Below are positions 26,733 to 39,703 of a stretch of DNA of 64,000 nucleotides, in pieces. The DNA is from Tubulanus polymorphus (lineage: Eukaryota > Nemertea > Palaeonemertea > Tubulaniformes > Tubulanidae), in the NCBI RefSeq assembly GCF_964204645.1, contig NC_134031.1:17047307-17111306 (forward strand), read 5' to 3'. The position numbers and the translations under genes were made by a program. Position 1 is the first letter of the stretch. Every line of letters starts with the position of its first letter. Below the pieces are notes generated by a model. It was not told where the DNA came from, made no database searches, and saw only the letters and a list, made by a program, of their open reading frames with translations.

Positions 26733-27297
26733 CGCAACTGCCTGCCCGTCTCTTACCAGGGATATGAACTTCACTTAAACGTTTTCAGCACTGTACATGT
26801 CGTTGGATGGAGACGCTCCTAAGAATTTCGATGAGGAAAAGGACTCGAGTAGACTCCGCTTGCCTCGAATCTGGAGGGAGCAATAAATTCTCATCGAGGA
26901 ACGCATATTCGGGGGAGCTGGAGCAGGGACGGGTCGTCATCACGATGATTTGTAATCGTAGTATGAAAATTTGTTATGTGTGGTCCGGGGCGTGCGATAG
27001 CGCAAGGCAATCGACTCCAGAGGTAGACAGAGTCTACTCAGGGTTCATGGCGAGTCTCCAAAAGCTTAAAAGTGCTTTACTTTGCCTCAGCCCAACTACT
27101 ATGAACCCTGCACTGAATAAGATTCTGCAATAAGTCGGAAAGACAAACGACACAAAATGATACTCACTTTATTTCATTCTCATTTATTATCGTTTATTGA
27201 CCCCTGAATAAGGGGTGTAAATATTTTACAAAATAAAATAAATGCAAATAACATGTAACAACACATCTATTTCATGGTTGATTCGAGCGAGCACTTC

Positions 27298-28384
27298 TCA
27301 CGAGTATTCTTGTTCTTGAAATCTGAAACGCACAAATTTAATTTAGTTATTCAAAACTCAAAAACAAATCAAGTCTTTGCGAAGTTCAAATCGGCTTCAT
27401 ACGAATTTCATATATAAAACATCATATTCAATTCAGATTAGATAGGTTGGCTTCTATTGTTAGATAAAAATCTATAGCCTTTATTGAGCCTTAATTTAAA
27501 GCTTTGCTACAGCCACAAAAATTTAAATAACCCGCCAAAGCTTTCCTATACCGATTAACGTACAAAAAGAAGTAAATGTACCGACACAAGTTGACTCCCA
27601 TTGAATGTATTGACTATGTTTAGCTCTTACCATAACCCTAGTATCCTTAGCTCTAAAATGGACCCTCAACCTAATCCTTACCCTAAATTTAACCCTCAAG
27701 ATCCTAACCCTATCAAAACCATAACCCTATACATAATACGATAATTTCATTGTTATTTCTATTAGTTTATCATATATAGATGTTGGCAAAATAGCACTTT
27801 CTAAAATCTATGCTATGTCAATGAAGTGTACCCGTAACTGGGTTACAAAATGATATAATTACCTGCATTTAGGACAAGTGTAAAATACAGTTTGGCCCTC
27901 ATCAGCTGACCTGGTTTGACGGGTTGAGTAGATCATGCCATCATGGTTGCACTTCGCACATTTTCGATCAATCTAAAATCAGAATGAATGCGTAACAATA
28001 ATGTCGAGGAAGCGACGCTATCACTGAAACAGGTGAAAGTGAAGAAGAGGCTCACCAATGGACCGGAATACTGCTCTTCCCATTCGGTAGCAAGTTTTGC
28101 TTTCGGCGCGTTGAAAACGACCTTCGAGTGAATCTCAAGACCATCGAACGCTGGAAAAAAAATCGAATTAAAATAGATAGTCTTCAGAGTAGAGGTTTCC
28201 CGGACCGATCTATTCAAATAAATTAAATGTCGAATCTGAAGACTATTATTTATTTACCTGATACGTCGATTTTAAAGCTGCACACGTTACAGGTGACACT
28301 CGCAGCATCGCTAGGTAAAGGCAATATTGCACCACATTCGGAACAAAAGTTGATGTCACTGCTAAAATGAGGAGTTCTTGGCAT
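27298..28384 (-). CDS. POLR1H: RNA polymerase I subunit RPA12, four exons
   Basis: Zinc-ribbon subunit of RNA polymerase I that supports transcript cleavage and termination, acting in the nucleolus. Exons in transcript order: 28384-28258, 28150-28056, 27972-27863, 27322-27298 (357 nt, 118 aa; human about 126). The N-terminal zinc ribbon has CSEC (C14, C17) and CNVC (C32, C35). The C-terminal TFIIS-like ribbon has CAKC (C79, C82) and CPKC (C107, C110), with the acidic hairpin RSADEG at about 95-100, the signature of the cleavage-stimulating loop. The last exon codes only seven full residues (FQEQEYS). Intron 3 contains degenerate CCCTAA-like repeats. The 3' end converges on RBM18. All cysteines and the acidic pair are present, so it should be functional. 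Confidence 0.94.
27640..27735. repeat. Degenerate CCCTAA-like repeats in POLR1H intron 3
   Basis: Several spaced variants of AACCCTA, TACCCTAAA and CAACCTAA occur within about 95 bases. They are too degenerate to be a working telomere tract. Confidence 0.5.
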
Positions 28385-29320
28385 CTTTAGCGCTAATTTA
28401 GTTATTAGATTAATTGATTTACGCAATTTTCAATTTAATCGTTATTTCCGGGTTTCCCTTCAATTCAATTCAATTGATGACGTCATTAAGAAATTCCGGA
28501 CATTTGCAGAACAAACCTTAGAACTAAAACGTGGTTTCGGCTTTTGGCCGGATGCCAGTTGCGCAGGTGATCGTCATAAATGTCGTGAATAATGGAACAT
28601 TCGTCGATACTTTTTAAATCTCGATTTGTGAGCGAAATCAATCTTAACATCGCATCTTAAAAACCATTCTAGCCGTGGCTTACCGCGATCTGCTCCGTCC
28701 GGAAAGACGATATGAAAAAATACCGCTCATTAACCTAGTTCTATAAGAGTGCTTATATTTTATGGTCAAGCAGAGAAATCTGAATGCGATAAGCACCAGG
28801 AAAATATTTCTGTATAGACCGCAGCTATGCTTTTTGGAAGCAACCCGTATATGGAGTCGGGCACAATCGGGATCGCAAGGCACTTCGTTTAGTGAGACAA
28901 TCAAAATAATCTAGGCATCGGGACGTCACAATTTCTAACTTCCCTCTAGGGGGTTTATTTAATTTTCCTAATATTTTGTTGTTTGTTACTATAATGCGGG
29001 TGAATTTATGTTAACTTGTCTACGGGCCCTCGGTGAAAAAAAACCAACATAAAAGTTGTCTACTATAGTTTTTATTCATTTAATAGTTTTTATTTATTAA
29101 ATAGTTTTTATGTTCTTGATTGTGGTGTCATCAATATTTAGATATTCTGCCGGTATCAATTATGAACATGGTTGGGATTACAACGATGATAAATCGAAAT
29201 CATTTGTTGTTACTGAAAAACGCTGGTATAATTAGAGCGACGATACACAAAGGGAAAGAGCACAATCGGCATAGAAAAACCCGGCTATAGAATAAAAAGT
29301 AAATACACTCTATAAATACT
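28385..29320. other. Spacer between POLR1H and the Ig-domain gene
   Basis: The divergent upstream regions of the two genes lie here. No exon with splice sites is seen. The ORF at 28680-28904 (minus) resembles nothing I know. A duplicated TAGTTTTTATT/CATT motif is present near 29065-29110. Confidence 0.4.
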
Positions 29321-29572
29321 CTCGCTGACAGTCTGCGGGGAAGCGTCAGTGAGCGACCATGTTCAACCCGCGTCGTGAAGTTGTTTTTGCGTATTTTGAT
29401 ACGGCGAATTTGTAAAGAATTATTTAGAGATAAGTAAGTATAAACTTAATGGTCACCGCGTGCGTGTTCTGCGTACTAACATATAAACATTAAATCGATA
29501 CTACACCAAACATCGTATCTAGTTGAAATTCATTCATATCTAACTTCTGTTTTTGTTTTAGAACTTGTTATA

Positions 29573-32500
29573 ATGTGGATTTGGAAGCTGTTTGCAGTTG
29601 TTCTGTGTTCTCCTAGAGTCTGTAAGTAGAGTAAAACACTAGCAAATACTATCGATATAAAAAATTCAGAAAGACTAGAATTTGAATTTGGTTCGATGTA
29701 TGTATGTATTTATGTATGTATGTATGTATGTATGTATGAAGTATGTATGTATGTATGTATGTACAAAATATCACTCTTTTGTTGTAAATGCAATCCACAC
29801 ACTTCTTGCGTTTTTGTGATGGTAGATGTCACTTTTTACTTTTTATCACCTGTGGATTGCATTTTCAACAAAAGAGTGATATTTTGGGTTTTCTTGGGTG
29901 CATGTACGTAAGCCTCTGCCTGCCGTAAAAGCGGCTACCATTACAGCCATTACGAACTAGCGCCGGAGAACGGAATACAGTATTAATGCCGTAATATTTA
30001 AACCTGATACTCGTACCAACAATTAAAACCATTTTCCGTAGAGACAAGTGTAGTGAAAATGGTTCACCTTAAAGCAAGCCGAAACAGCAAGTTCACCTTA
30101 AAGGGGGTGTTTATGCGTACAGTGCTTGAAATGTTTGGATTTTTTAGAAAATTATTTCTGAAAATAACGAACTTCAAATTTCAGTACCCTGGATTTCTAT
30201 GCGCACGGCAAAAACTGACCATCGATTTTTATATCGCTCTCATGTCGCATTGGTGTAAATTTGAGAAATGATTTTTAGATAACTGAAAACTAGAGATTCA
30301 CGCGGTTTGAATGTTGCTGAAGTTGTCAAAATCCATCCATGGACAGATGAAATATGATACAATACACATCACGGATAGTTTTTAAAAAAGAGAAAAAAAT
30401 GACCCAACAATACGGGACAAAAGTACCCTAACAAAATGGCGGCTAGCAACTGTAAAATGGTTTATTCAATATCTAGCATTAAAACACACGAAATTCTCGA
30501 CAAAATACCCAGCATTGATAGATTATACGTGGCCCCTTATGATATTCATCTCATAAAATTACACTAGACACAATACGTCAGATAAGGGCTCTGTTTACAC
30601 AAACTATCCTTTCGAATCATATTTCGTTCGACCGTTTTTCAAAAGCTCACGCAAATACACGCATAACATCCTGTTTCATTCAATACGTACGATAAACATG
30701 AGCGCGTAGATCATAATACTAAAGGAAAGAAAAAAGAACAGGACCGTGTGCATTCGTTATGTAATATTTTTCAGGGCCAATAACTACCGTACCCTCAATA
30801 GCGTCAGTTCCGTATGGAGGATCGTTGAACATTAGATGTGACGGTTTTACCGATGGTCATGACGTAATGTGGAAATACGAACCACTCGATGGCTCCACGG
30901 GCCCTACCATGTTGACATACAACTGCCATACGCTAGACTTTGCAAAAACCCACCACATGTTTATTGTGTGTGCTGAAGGCTTACCGGATGAATTGGTACT
31001 CACTAATTTCGGCACCGATGGATACGCCAAACCCGGAAATTACTCTTGTAATTGCGGCAAACATAAAGCCATATCAACTGTGGACCTACGTAAGTAATCT
31101 GTACACGGGGTCGATCCAGAAATTTGTGCAGAAATTTGAGCAGATGGGGTCAAGCGCAGTGCCTCCTCAGATATAATTTTTGCATGCGAGAGAAAAGAAT
31201 TTCATTCGTAAAAATTTGCGCGTTACCTACAGTAATTTCTGGCAGACGCCGAAACAGCAATCGATAAAGATTTCAATTTTCAGTTTCATCATATCAGTAT
31301 GATTGAAAACACTATCAGAAAATCTTCGAACACTAAGCAGGGGCTCAAGACCCCATAAAACCCCTCTTGGATCCGCCCCTAAAAAGATTGAAATTATCGC
31401 AAAACCATTGCAAAGATCTATGTTTATTTCCGTAGAGAGAATTGTGGTAAATCCGATGAGCGCTACGATTCCAGAAGGTGGCTACATAGATATGACGTGC
31501 ACGAGACTGTTTTATGGGTATGCGATCTCATGGCATAGAGGATTGGGAGAAAATCAAACTATGGAATCTTACGAATGCGGCGCTGCTTTGACCGCCGAAA
31601 TCAGACAACCGTGCACCGCATCCAAGGTCACTATTCGAATAAGTGACGCAAGTCAGAGCGATTCTGATAACTACGTGTGTAAAGTTGGACCGAAAACGTC
31701 AGAAAACGTGAAGATCAATGTGGGTGCGTTGGAATTTTCTTAAGAGGTTAAAGATTAAAAGTTCAAGTGATATATAGTTTTTAAATTTCAGTTGTATATC
31801 TATTTTCTCGAAATGTGAACAATTTGAAAAAGGTATAAAAGTATTAGACACTTTTTTGCAGGTATATTAAGATTCCGGTCCCGCACTCCAAACCCAGCAC
31901 TTGGTGGAAGACTGGACATTAGTTGTTCGCGTCTGGTCGTTGGAAGTGCGTTGGGAAGTAAAGAGCACGAGCTACAACTTTGGTCACCCAAAAATGACTT
32001 GGTACGTACGTTTGTTAATTCCAAATATACTGTCTGTCCAAGGGCGGAACTTGCAGTTTTTGAAAGGGGTGGCACTGAAACGTTGGAATACGGGCATTTG
32101 ATATGAAAAGGGCAGATTTGGCAATGCGCGCGCGGAAAGCCAAATGTAGGGGTCCTGGAAGCCCTCCGACAGAAAATGTAGGACTAAAAGGGATTTTTCT
32201 GGTCCCTATCAGGGCTCATGTGGATTTATTTTTTGTCTTGTTAGAATCGTGTTTGCAAAAAAAAACTTTCCAGCCTTTTTGGAGGCACATTCAAATTTTG
32301 AAGTGGACTGGTCCATCCCCCCTAAATCCGCCCTTGCTGTCGTATTTGTATTCATAACGGTTACATTATAATACCTGTAATGGTAACTTCAGATCGTTAA
32401 AGATTGCACAGTAGTGAATACGACGAGTTCTTCTAGCCGTGTCACCATAGGCCGATGTATTCCTGGACGATTGATGGACGTGAAAATAGCGACTCTAATG

Positions 32501-33270
32501 GCCTCTGATGAAGGGCAGTACACCTGCAAGTATGGCGCCTTACATAAGAAGCTCAATGTTCAGATGAGTGAGTGAAACGTTTAACATTTCATTCAGAAAA
32601 TACGACGTATCATGAATGAAAATTTACGGGCGAATTAGAAAATTCCACGGATTTCGAATAACGAAGATATCAGAACTCTTTTCCGTCGTTTGCCTATTTT
32701 CTTTAATTAACCGGCTGTTATCAATTTCAATTCCGATTTCAGATCCTTTGGTGGTCACTCCGACTTTAGTCAGGGCTTTGAAGGGTTCTGTCGTAAAACT
32801 GACGTGTACTGGATCCAGTACGGTTACGTCGCCGCTGCAGTGGTCCTATAACGGTCAGTTAGTGACCTACGGCTGTGACGTACAATTCGTAACGGCAAAT
32901 AAACTACTTGGCGAGCTAAAGATCAAACCTAATTGCATCGACACGAAGATGGTGTCCATTGAATTCAAGTCTTCGAAAGGGGGGATTTTCCAGTGCTCAT
33001 ACGGTGATGAAACACAAAGAGCGATTTCCCTAGTCAAGATATGTAAGTCAAGAAAGCTTTCCTTATAATTTAGATGATGATATTAAAAAGAAATTCTGAG
33101 CAATCTATATTCAATTTCTAACGTTTGGTTGCGAATGACAACTGCTTTGTGCTTTAAATCGATCATATTCCCATAGATTGGAATTTCATTTGAAACGTTA
33201 ACAGCTCTATTGCTATTATTTTTCTATTGCAGACAAAATTGCACCGTACAGATGGAGAAGGGAAGAATAG
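29573..33270 (+). CDS. Secreted protein with four Ig-like domains
   Basis: Seven coding exons: 29573-29621, 30775-31089, 31436-31723, 31862-32001, 32393-32567, 32743-33042, 33233-33270 (1305 nt, 434 aa). An untranslated exon probably precedes them, with donor GTAAGT at 29434 and acceptor TTTTAG ending at 29561. Exon 1 is a signal peptide (MWIWKLFAVVLC). Ig domains follow at about 18-121, 122-217, 218-322 and 323-422, split by phase-1 introns; domain 3 has an extra phase-0 intron. F-strand motifs are PGNYSCNC, SDNYVCKVG, EGQYTCKYG and GGIFQCSYG. Every domain has an extra cysteine pair (for example YNCH/IVCAE, YECG/QPCT, KDCT/GRCI, YGCD/PNCI). The tail is short and basic (APYRWRREE), with no membrane or GPI segment. 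An AATAAA lies near 33404. I do not recognise an orthologue; an immune or adhesion role is possible but unproven. Confidence 0.82.
29696..29763. repeat. (TATG)n microsatellite
   Basis: Roughly sixteen TATG units with a few interruptions in intron 1 of the Ig-domain gene, abutting a foldback element. Confidence 0.9.
29764..29886. mobile_element. Foldback MITE in intron 1 of the Ig-domain gene
   Basis: Inverted termini of about 36 bp (CAAAATATCACTCTTTTGTT at the left, its complement at the right, with only one or two mismatches) surround about 50 bp of unique sequence. No coding potential. Confidence 0.82.
31107..31371. mobile_element. Possible non-autonomous element in intron 2 of the Ig gene
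   Basis: The left end (GGGGTCGATCCAGAAATTT) and right end (CTCTTGGATCCGCCCC) are imperfect inverted copies. The stretch lies wholly within the intron and has no coding exon. Assigned only from its ends. Confidence 0.4.
32038..32338. mobile_element. Possible non-autonomous element in intron 4 of the Ig gene
   Basis: Ends AAGGGCGGAA and ATCCGCCCTT are inverted copies, and the interior is GC-richer than the surrounding intron. It interrupts Ig domain 3 between its two exons. No coding capacity that I can support. Confidence 0.42.
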
Positions 33271-33507
33271 AAAAACCGCACAAAAATGAGAACGATTTGA
33301 ACAATTTTCAACAAAAATAATATCCGATAATCAAGATCGACTGCTGAATATATTTTCGTAAATTTGTATTGTGTAAACAAGATTACATGTATACATACAT
33401 TTCAATAAAGGTGTAAATTTTTAATCTAAAACATCAAAAGTGCTTGTCTGAAATAAATACGAACGGTAGAAAAACAGTTCAGATAGTATGATGAGGATCG
33501 CGGTGAT

Positions 33508-36500
33508 TCATGGACGGTCTTGTGGATTGAGCTTTCGATTCCGACAGTTCGAAAACCATTTCGTGACGTTACCTTCGTTTCTTTGCGGCCCAATATTCGC
33601 CATCATCGTCGAGAGAAATGTCAACGAAAAAAGCAACGAGCAGCCGATAGTGCAAAACATGAACGAACCGAATTGCACGAGAAATTGCATCTCGGCGAAA
33701 AGCATGAATAACGACGCGCCGAGCGTGGTGACTGCCCCGGCTGTTACTGGTAAACCAACCTCATCGAACATAAAGTAGGTCCTTGCCTTGCGGTCATCGT
33801 AAGGCGCGTACGCGTATCCCTCCGCCAGGTGAACGGTATAATCGACAGACAGTCCAATTACGAGGCACAAATTCAAAGAAACCATTGTCTAAAAAGCGAT
33901 TTTTTACAGGAATATCTATTACTATTCTAAACGACGACCGAAATGAATTGACTTCAGGTGATTTATAAGGCCAATGATGGACCATAATTCATAATTACAG
34001 GATCGAAAGACAAGTCTCATCTAGATTGTTTTCGTGATTATCTCATATTTTCGAGGAATTTGTATGACCGTATATAATGGCGAGAATAAAAATGGCAATA
34101 TACGAACCCCTAATTTCCAACCAGCTACAGGGATCATGCCGACTACACACGTTGTGCTCAGCAAGATGGTAAACGTCGCCATTAGTCCGATGATTATATT
34201 CTTAGTTCCCATAATGAGCACGGGGCAGGCCAAAGCGATGCCGAGACACAATCCGTAAATAGCTTGATAGACCATCGACTGAAATCAAGTCGCGCGGAAT
34301 GTTTAAATGAAAACATGCATTATCAACAGATGCCATTTTGTGTCGCTTTTCAAACGGTATCATTTTGTTCATTTACCTTCCCCATCTTCAGATGCAGATA
34401 TATATTTCGGCCATTCACAACGAAAAATGCGTTATTGAGACCAGACGGCATGTTTGCATTCTAGAAATAGAAGTGATGTAATTTTTTACGAGCGTTTCAA
34501 ATTCTGTCACATTGACGGATAGTACCTCATAGAAACGACTGTGTAAATAACGGGGACGCTTTTGAGTTGTCTGCATTTTAAAGATATACTTCGTACATGA
34601 CGTTGAATGAATACAAACCATATCATTGACGAAGGATTCCCATCGTTGAAAGTATTGAAGACCATCAGTATACCTCACAATACGTCTATCCAACGTCGTA
34701 TTTACAACTATCGCCGCGTACTTCAGACGAGTGCCATAGAATTGGCCTGTTTTTAACGGATAAAGATATCGATTTAAAAAAAAAACGACTTATATGATCA
34801 ACGGGAATTCATATTCTATTCTATTGTGGGACTTGGCAAACTTGTAAATTGTAGTAAAGTTGTTTTTACCGTTAACTAGACTGACGGGTAATGAGTATGA
34901 AAACTTTTCTTCCCCCAGGATGCCGGCATAAGTGAACCAATCGGTCGTTCTAGTCATCGTGTATCCATTCGTGATCCAGTATCCCAACGCTATCTGTCCT
35001 CAATTAGAACATTACTCATCTCAATAAGGGAATTCCCCAAAACCCAGACATCAATTCGTCTGTAATGTGTCACGGCCAACAATTATTTACAAATATATAC
35101 AGTTCCGGACATACCTCCAACCAATTCGTGTAATTTGAATCAAGTGGATCCGTATATATTTGTGGGTTATTGTCGATCAAAACTTTCATATTATCTTTCG
35201 TCATCGGGAAATCGGGGTTCCAGTCTGGTGGGTATTTCGGAAACGGTTGCAAAGCATTAATTGTCGCGTTGTTGTTGACTGCCTCCGCCGCTGACAAATA
35301 GGGGATGAATTCTTCGTAGCCATAATTGCGCAACATCTCAGGGGTAACCTGTCCGCTTTGTAACAGGGCTGCAATAGCTGGATCCAGATCGGGTGGTAGG
35401 GTCGGTGTGGCCGGTTGCGTCACCGGAACAGATTTGTACTCCGCTTTTTGTCTCTCTTTCTAAAGATGAAAAATCATTCGGACTTTAAGAGAAATCGAAA
35501 ACGTAGCCACCATGGCGGGGTATCTTGCGAATTTCTTACCTGCATAAAATCTTTTATGGCGTACATAAAACATTGCACTTCGGGTTTACCAGTTTGCGAA
35601 TCAATTCTTATCATAAGATCGGTAATTCTTTTCCGCGTCATATTCATCAGATTATTGCATAACTCCTGAGGAATAAACACCCAACTATGATTAGCGAATA
35701 TCATTCCAACCTGATGATCAGTGACGTTATCGGGGTAAGAAAAAAGTAATCACCGAAGTCAAGGTGATAAGGATCTTATCGTTGGATATTGACTTATCTT
35801 TAATAACTTACCAACATTGCCATTTGGTTAACTCCGGACGAAATGCTAAATTCGTCGTCGCTCACGTATTCACCCTTGCAATGTTTGAAATCGTCGATGT
35901 TCCGAAAGTCACACGTGGACATGTCACGCGGTTTTAAACCCCAGACGAGATTTATTTGTACGTTACTGTCGAAGTTATTGGGACGGAAGCCGTTGATTCT
36001 CAGCCGATTGGCAATTGCATAGTTATTGTCTTTGCGAAATATTTCAATCTGAAAACGGAGATGAGAGGTATGACTTCACGTTGCGAAGATGAAAGAAAGG
36101 TTTTACCCCTACCCCCCCCCTCCTCCATAGAAACTTACGTGCTGCGAGTCTACCTCTATCGTGGTACATTGATAAACGGCTATGCAGACCAACGTTACAA
36201 AAAATCCCATCACTAGATAACGGCTGAATGTATTTGTAATGAACCGAAGAAATGGCCCTCGGAGAAATCGTGTCCAACAGTTCCCTTGTTTAAGCAGGCA
36301 ACTATTCGAGCATCGCTTGGTGACGCTGGTGCCCGAAACACTATTACTTCGTTGAGACTTAGAAGACGAGTTTGAGTCGGTATCTGGATCCGATATGGTT
36401 GACGAATCGGGTGAAACTGCATGATTCGTGACAACACTTCGTCTATTCGGTCTAGTTTGCGGGGGGTATAATTCTTTTAATCCGATCGATATCGTTTTCG

Positions 36501-38314
36501 CGCTTGATTTTACTTTTGAGACGTCGGATTCGCTTCTACTCCTGTCAAGAATGTTGCCATCATTCAGAACAGCGTTGTTGCGGTGCATGATTTGCCCTTG
36601 AGAACATTGTCCGAACAAATCGCCAGGACTGACGTGTTCTATTTCAGGGGGTGGGGACGCGCCGGCGGTTGTAGGGCGACATTTTTCGAAATATATACAG
36701 TATATGAGCACAGCAATCGGAAACAAGGTTATAACCGTTAGATAATTTACGAGCACTAGTAACCCGGTAAAAAGGCCGAATGTTTGAACGATAAGCATCG
36801 GCGAGAAAGCGCTGACGAAAAACGCAACCATCGTAGTCAACGAGGTCGCGAACATCGAGCTGGCGGCGCGTTTGTACACATCACAAAATCGGTGAGCTAG
36901 CGAAGGGTAAATTTGAAGAGCAGACGACCGCCAGGTGTCGTAGTATATGAAAACGTCGTCTGCGCCGATACCTAGAATTATGAACATCGAAAGCACGTGG
37001 AACAGTCCGAAATACGAGAACTGGAAAACGACTCTATAGATTACGTTCGTTATAACGAATGACGACAGAATACCAAATATTGACACGGCCGAAAGCCATA
37101 GAGATCGTGTGTGGATGATTATGAAAACTAATATGAACGCAAAACTGCCGGCTACAAATTTCAAATCGTTCATAGCCGCTGTGTGGATATCCTTCTGCAT
37201 AAGTTCATACGAATAATAGTTGAAGGTTAAGAATGTATCGCTGTTGTGACAGCGTTGGATTTCTAGTAAGATGGGTTCTATATTTTCTATGAGATATTTC
37301 TCGAATCTAGCTGTGGCGTCTGTCGTATTCGTCAGAGGCCAACCGATCGGAATGATCGTTCGCGTATACTTGGATAAAGCGAACGCCTTGTTGATCAAAG
37401 CGTCTCTGGCTAGAAATACTTGTAACAATTCCGAGGTTTCTGGAGATCTGTCGGCGTAGAATAAAACATTCGCTATATCGTCGAAATTCGGATCGTTCAG
37501 CGCAGAGTTCGCCGAGGCGTAGGTACCGTCGAAATACCGTAGGATAGACAACGGTTTCGTGCAATTTAGATTTTCATCCAAGAGACAAAATTTGCTTTGA
37601 TATTCGCTTATGTTCGTCAGCGAATGTTCGATTCGTTGCATGGTCTGCAGGTTTCGTTTCGTAAAAACGTCCCCGTCGCGCGCCCGGTAGTATAGTTCGA
37701 TTGTATATCTCGGATAGTATCGATCGCGGAGTTTCGTGAGAACGTATCGAGGTATTGTCGTGCCGTCGGAGTTGCGTTCCCGCCACGCGCGCATCCGTGT
37801 GCTGGCTATGTCCTCGTTCCATATCATCGGAATCTTGTTGAAGTCGACGGGCAGGATCGAGTACCCGGTGACATAGAGCCCGACCGTCACGCCGATGAAA
37901 GCCAGGTGGATACACGTGCAAACGGCTGATTGAGAAAATAGCATTTTGAAATAAACCAAAAAAAACATTATCCATAATGTATTGCGATATTGAGATCAGA
38001 TTAATTTTCAGAAAAACCGTTCACTTCTACAGGCCTTAATCGCGGAAAGTAGAACATTTTATGATCGAGCGCGATTGACAATCTGTGCCAATCTATGACC
38101 ATGAAAATGTACACAGATTTAATGTTTTATGCTTACCAAAACTAGGCCATGGCCATTGTGCGACAATTCTGAACACTTTCCAGGGCGAAAGGTTGATACG
38201 ATCATTTGTTCCGTTTGAAGCGTCAACAGTTTGTCTAAATTGATGATATTGCCGTTGCGGTTTTTGGTCATTAGGGGAACTAGACCCTTCGTCGTTTTTA
38301 TCGTTGGGCTCCAT
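33508..38314 (-). CDS. DISP: Dispatched-like RND transmembrane transporter, ten exons
   Basis: Patched/Dispatched-type RND protein; Dispatched exports lipid-modified Hedgehog from the plasma membrane. Exons in transcript order: 38314-38137, 37925-36139, 36048-35812, 35710-35540, 35459-35115, 34993-34870, 34746-34619, 34460-34377, 34278-34108, 33888-33508 (3606 nt, 1201 aa). The first membrane helix follows WPWPSFAVC (about 55-80). The sterol-sensing-like block spans about 316-475 and holds GIGADDVF with the paired acidic residues (380-383). A Ser-rich cytoplasmic loop follows. The second half has large ectodomain exons, helices in the 34278-34108 exon, then GLSVDYTVHLAEGY (1087 on) with the matching acidic residue, and GALTTLGAS-type sequence. 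The donor of exon 9 (GGG|GTTCGT) is weak; the others are standard. Shorter than vertebrate DISP1 (about 1500 aa), mostly in the C-terminal tail. Could be DISP1 or an invertebrate paralogue. Confidence 0.87.
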
Positions 38315-39703
38315 TTCATTGTTTCATCGACCAAATGCAAAGAAATAAGTAAGACATTTGACGGCAAACAAAAGATTATTGAACCTTCAAACGCCAACAC
38401 ATCTTCAACACGTTGTTGAGAGAGCGCAAATCTACGAAATAAAACCGACATACCTGTCCCTCCGAACTATTACCTCCCTCGACGTAAATTTGTCTACTTC
38501 TCCAAATCGAATTGCACCTTTACTTTGAGAGCTTTTTCAGTCTGAATAGAGGTCCACACGCCAACTGTTATAACGACGATATTTTTCGCACCTCATTCCC
38601 TATTCATCGAACAAATTACACAACAGTAAAATGTTTTTGTTTTCCAATCTAGCGACCATTGTCTGTGGATTAGTTGTTTACACGTCCGCTCCACTGTGTC
38701 TGAATATAACTTCATGATTTGTATCATAAGGTTCAAGTAAGGTTCAAAATAAACGGGACAGATGGGAATTTATCAAACGAATTAGAATTGAATAGACAAT
38801 TAAAAAAACAGGTTTCCAAAGCGAGCCATATCTATCTATTGTTCCTCGACATACAAAGAAACTATAAACCTGTTCTAACGCGTCTCAGGTTGAATGCTCA
38901 CACTAATGATGGAAAGGGGAAGGTATTTGAACATCCCACAAGTTGACAGAAAGTGTTTTCTGTGTGATAAAGTAGAAACTGGAGTATATAGCATATTGTG
39001 ATGGTGCATCAATATTCAGTTCTGAATGGCCCCTTTATATGAGAAATTTACGATATTATTTCCTACTCGGCTAGCTAAAGACCTTGGTCGATTCTGCTGC
39101 TTCATGAGGGCTTTAACAAGCTGAAATCATAATCTCAACGATCCTCACTCTAGGCTATGCTGATCCGCGACCTAGGTCTATATGCAGCACCGCAATGTCA
39201 TCATTTGGTACCCAGTACCAAATGATGACTATCAATTGCGATGTAAATGTAACTAAGTTTTTGTACTGCCCGATTTGCCTGTTGACAAAACCAGCCTGTC
39301 CTATAATATTTATCACCTTTTCTGATAAAACCAAAAACCAGTTGTTCACATATTTCAGGATGAGACACTGACTCCTAGACATACTGCTAATCTATTCATA
39401 CTATCAGCGCAGCTTGCGACGAAGGTGTTATGAAAATAGATTTTTCAATAAAACCGCGTAATTCACTATAAATACGTGTTGAATCAATCAAACTTTGCAA
39501 TCTCTCAATAGGATTTTGATTCCAATCCAGGTCGATTCCTTAAAAACAAGCTCAAGTGTTATTGTAAATGTAGCTACTGTACACCGGTTCGACCGTGACA
39601 CAAACCGGAGCAGTTACAATCCGTTTTACTGATACATACAGCCTGCCTATCTACAAGATAAATCATTCAAATCTTTAAATGATTTTGATCAATATTTGTC
39701 GTA
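38315..39703. other. Spacer upstream of the Dispatched-like gene
   Basis: Contains the probable promoter of the Dispatched-like gene and otherwise no supported exon. A 33-bp near-perfect hairpin lies at 39197-39229. The overlapping ORF at 38119-38451 is a frame shadow of exon 1 and its upstream DNA. Confidence 0.4.
39197..39229. repeat. Short perfect inverted repeat
   Basis: Arms GTCATCATTTGGTAC and GTACCAAATGATGAC, each 15 bp, are separated by CCA. Probably a tiny foldback remnant. Confidence 0.85.

Noticed and set aside
26779-27133. Short ORFs after the RBM18 stop, including MSLDGDAPKNFDEEKD…
   Set aside because: They lie between the RBM18 stop and its AATAAA, have no splice sites and are best read as 3' UTR.
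27640-27735. Interstitial telomere
   Set aside because: The CCCTAA-like units are scattered and degenerate, within an ordinary intron.
33488-34464. Plus-strand ORFs opposite the Dispatched-like exons
   Set aside because: They are antisense shadows of the real minus-strand exons, which have matching phases and family motifs.
37307-37975. Overlapping minus-strand ORFs inside Dispatched exon 2
   Set aside because: They are alternative frames of the large exon; only the long frame matches the transporter family.
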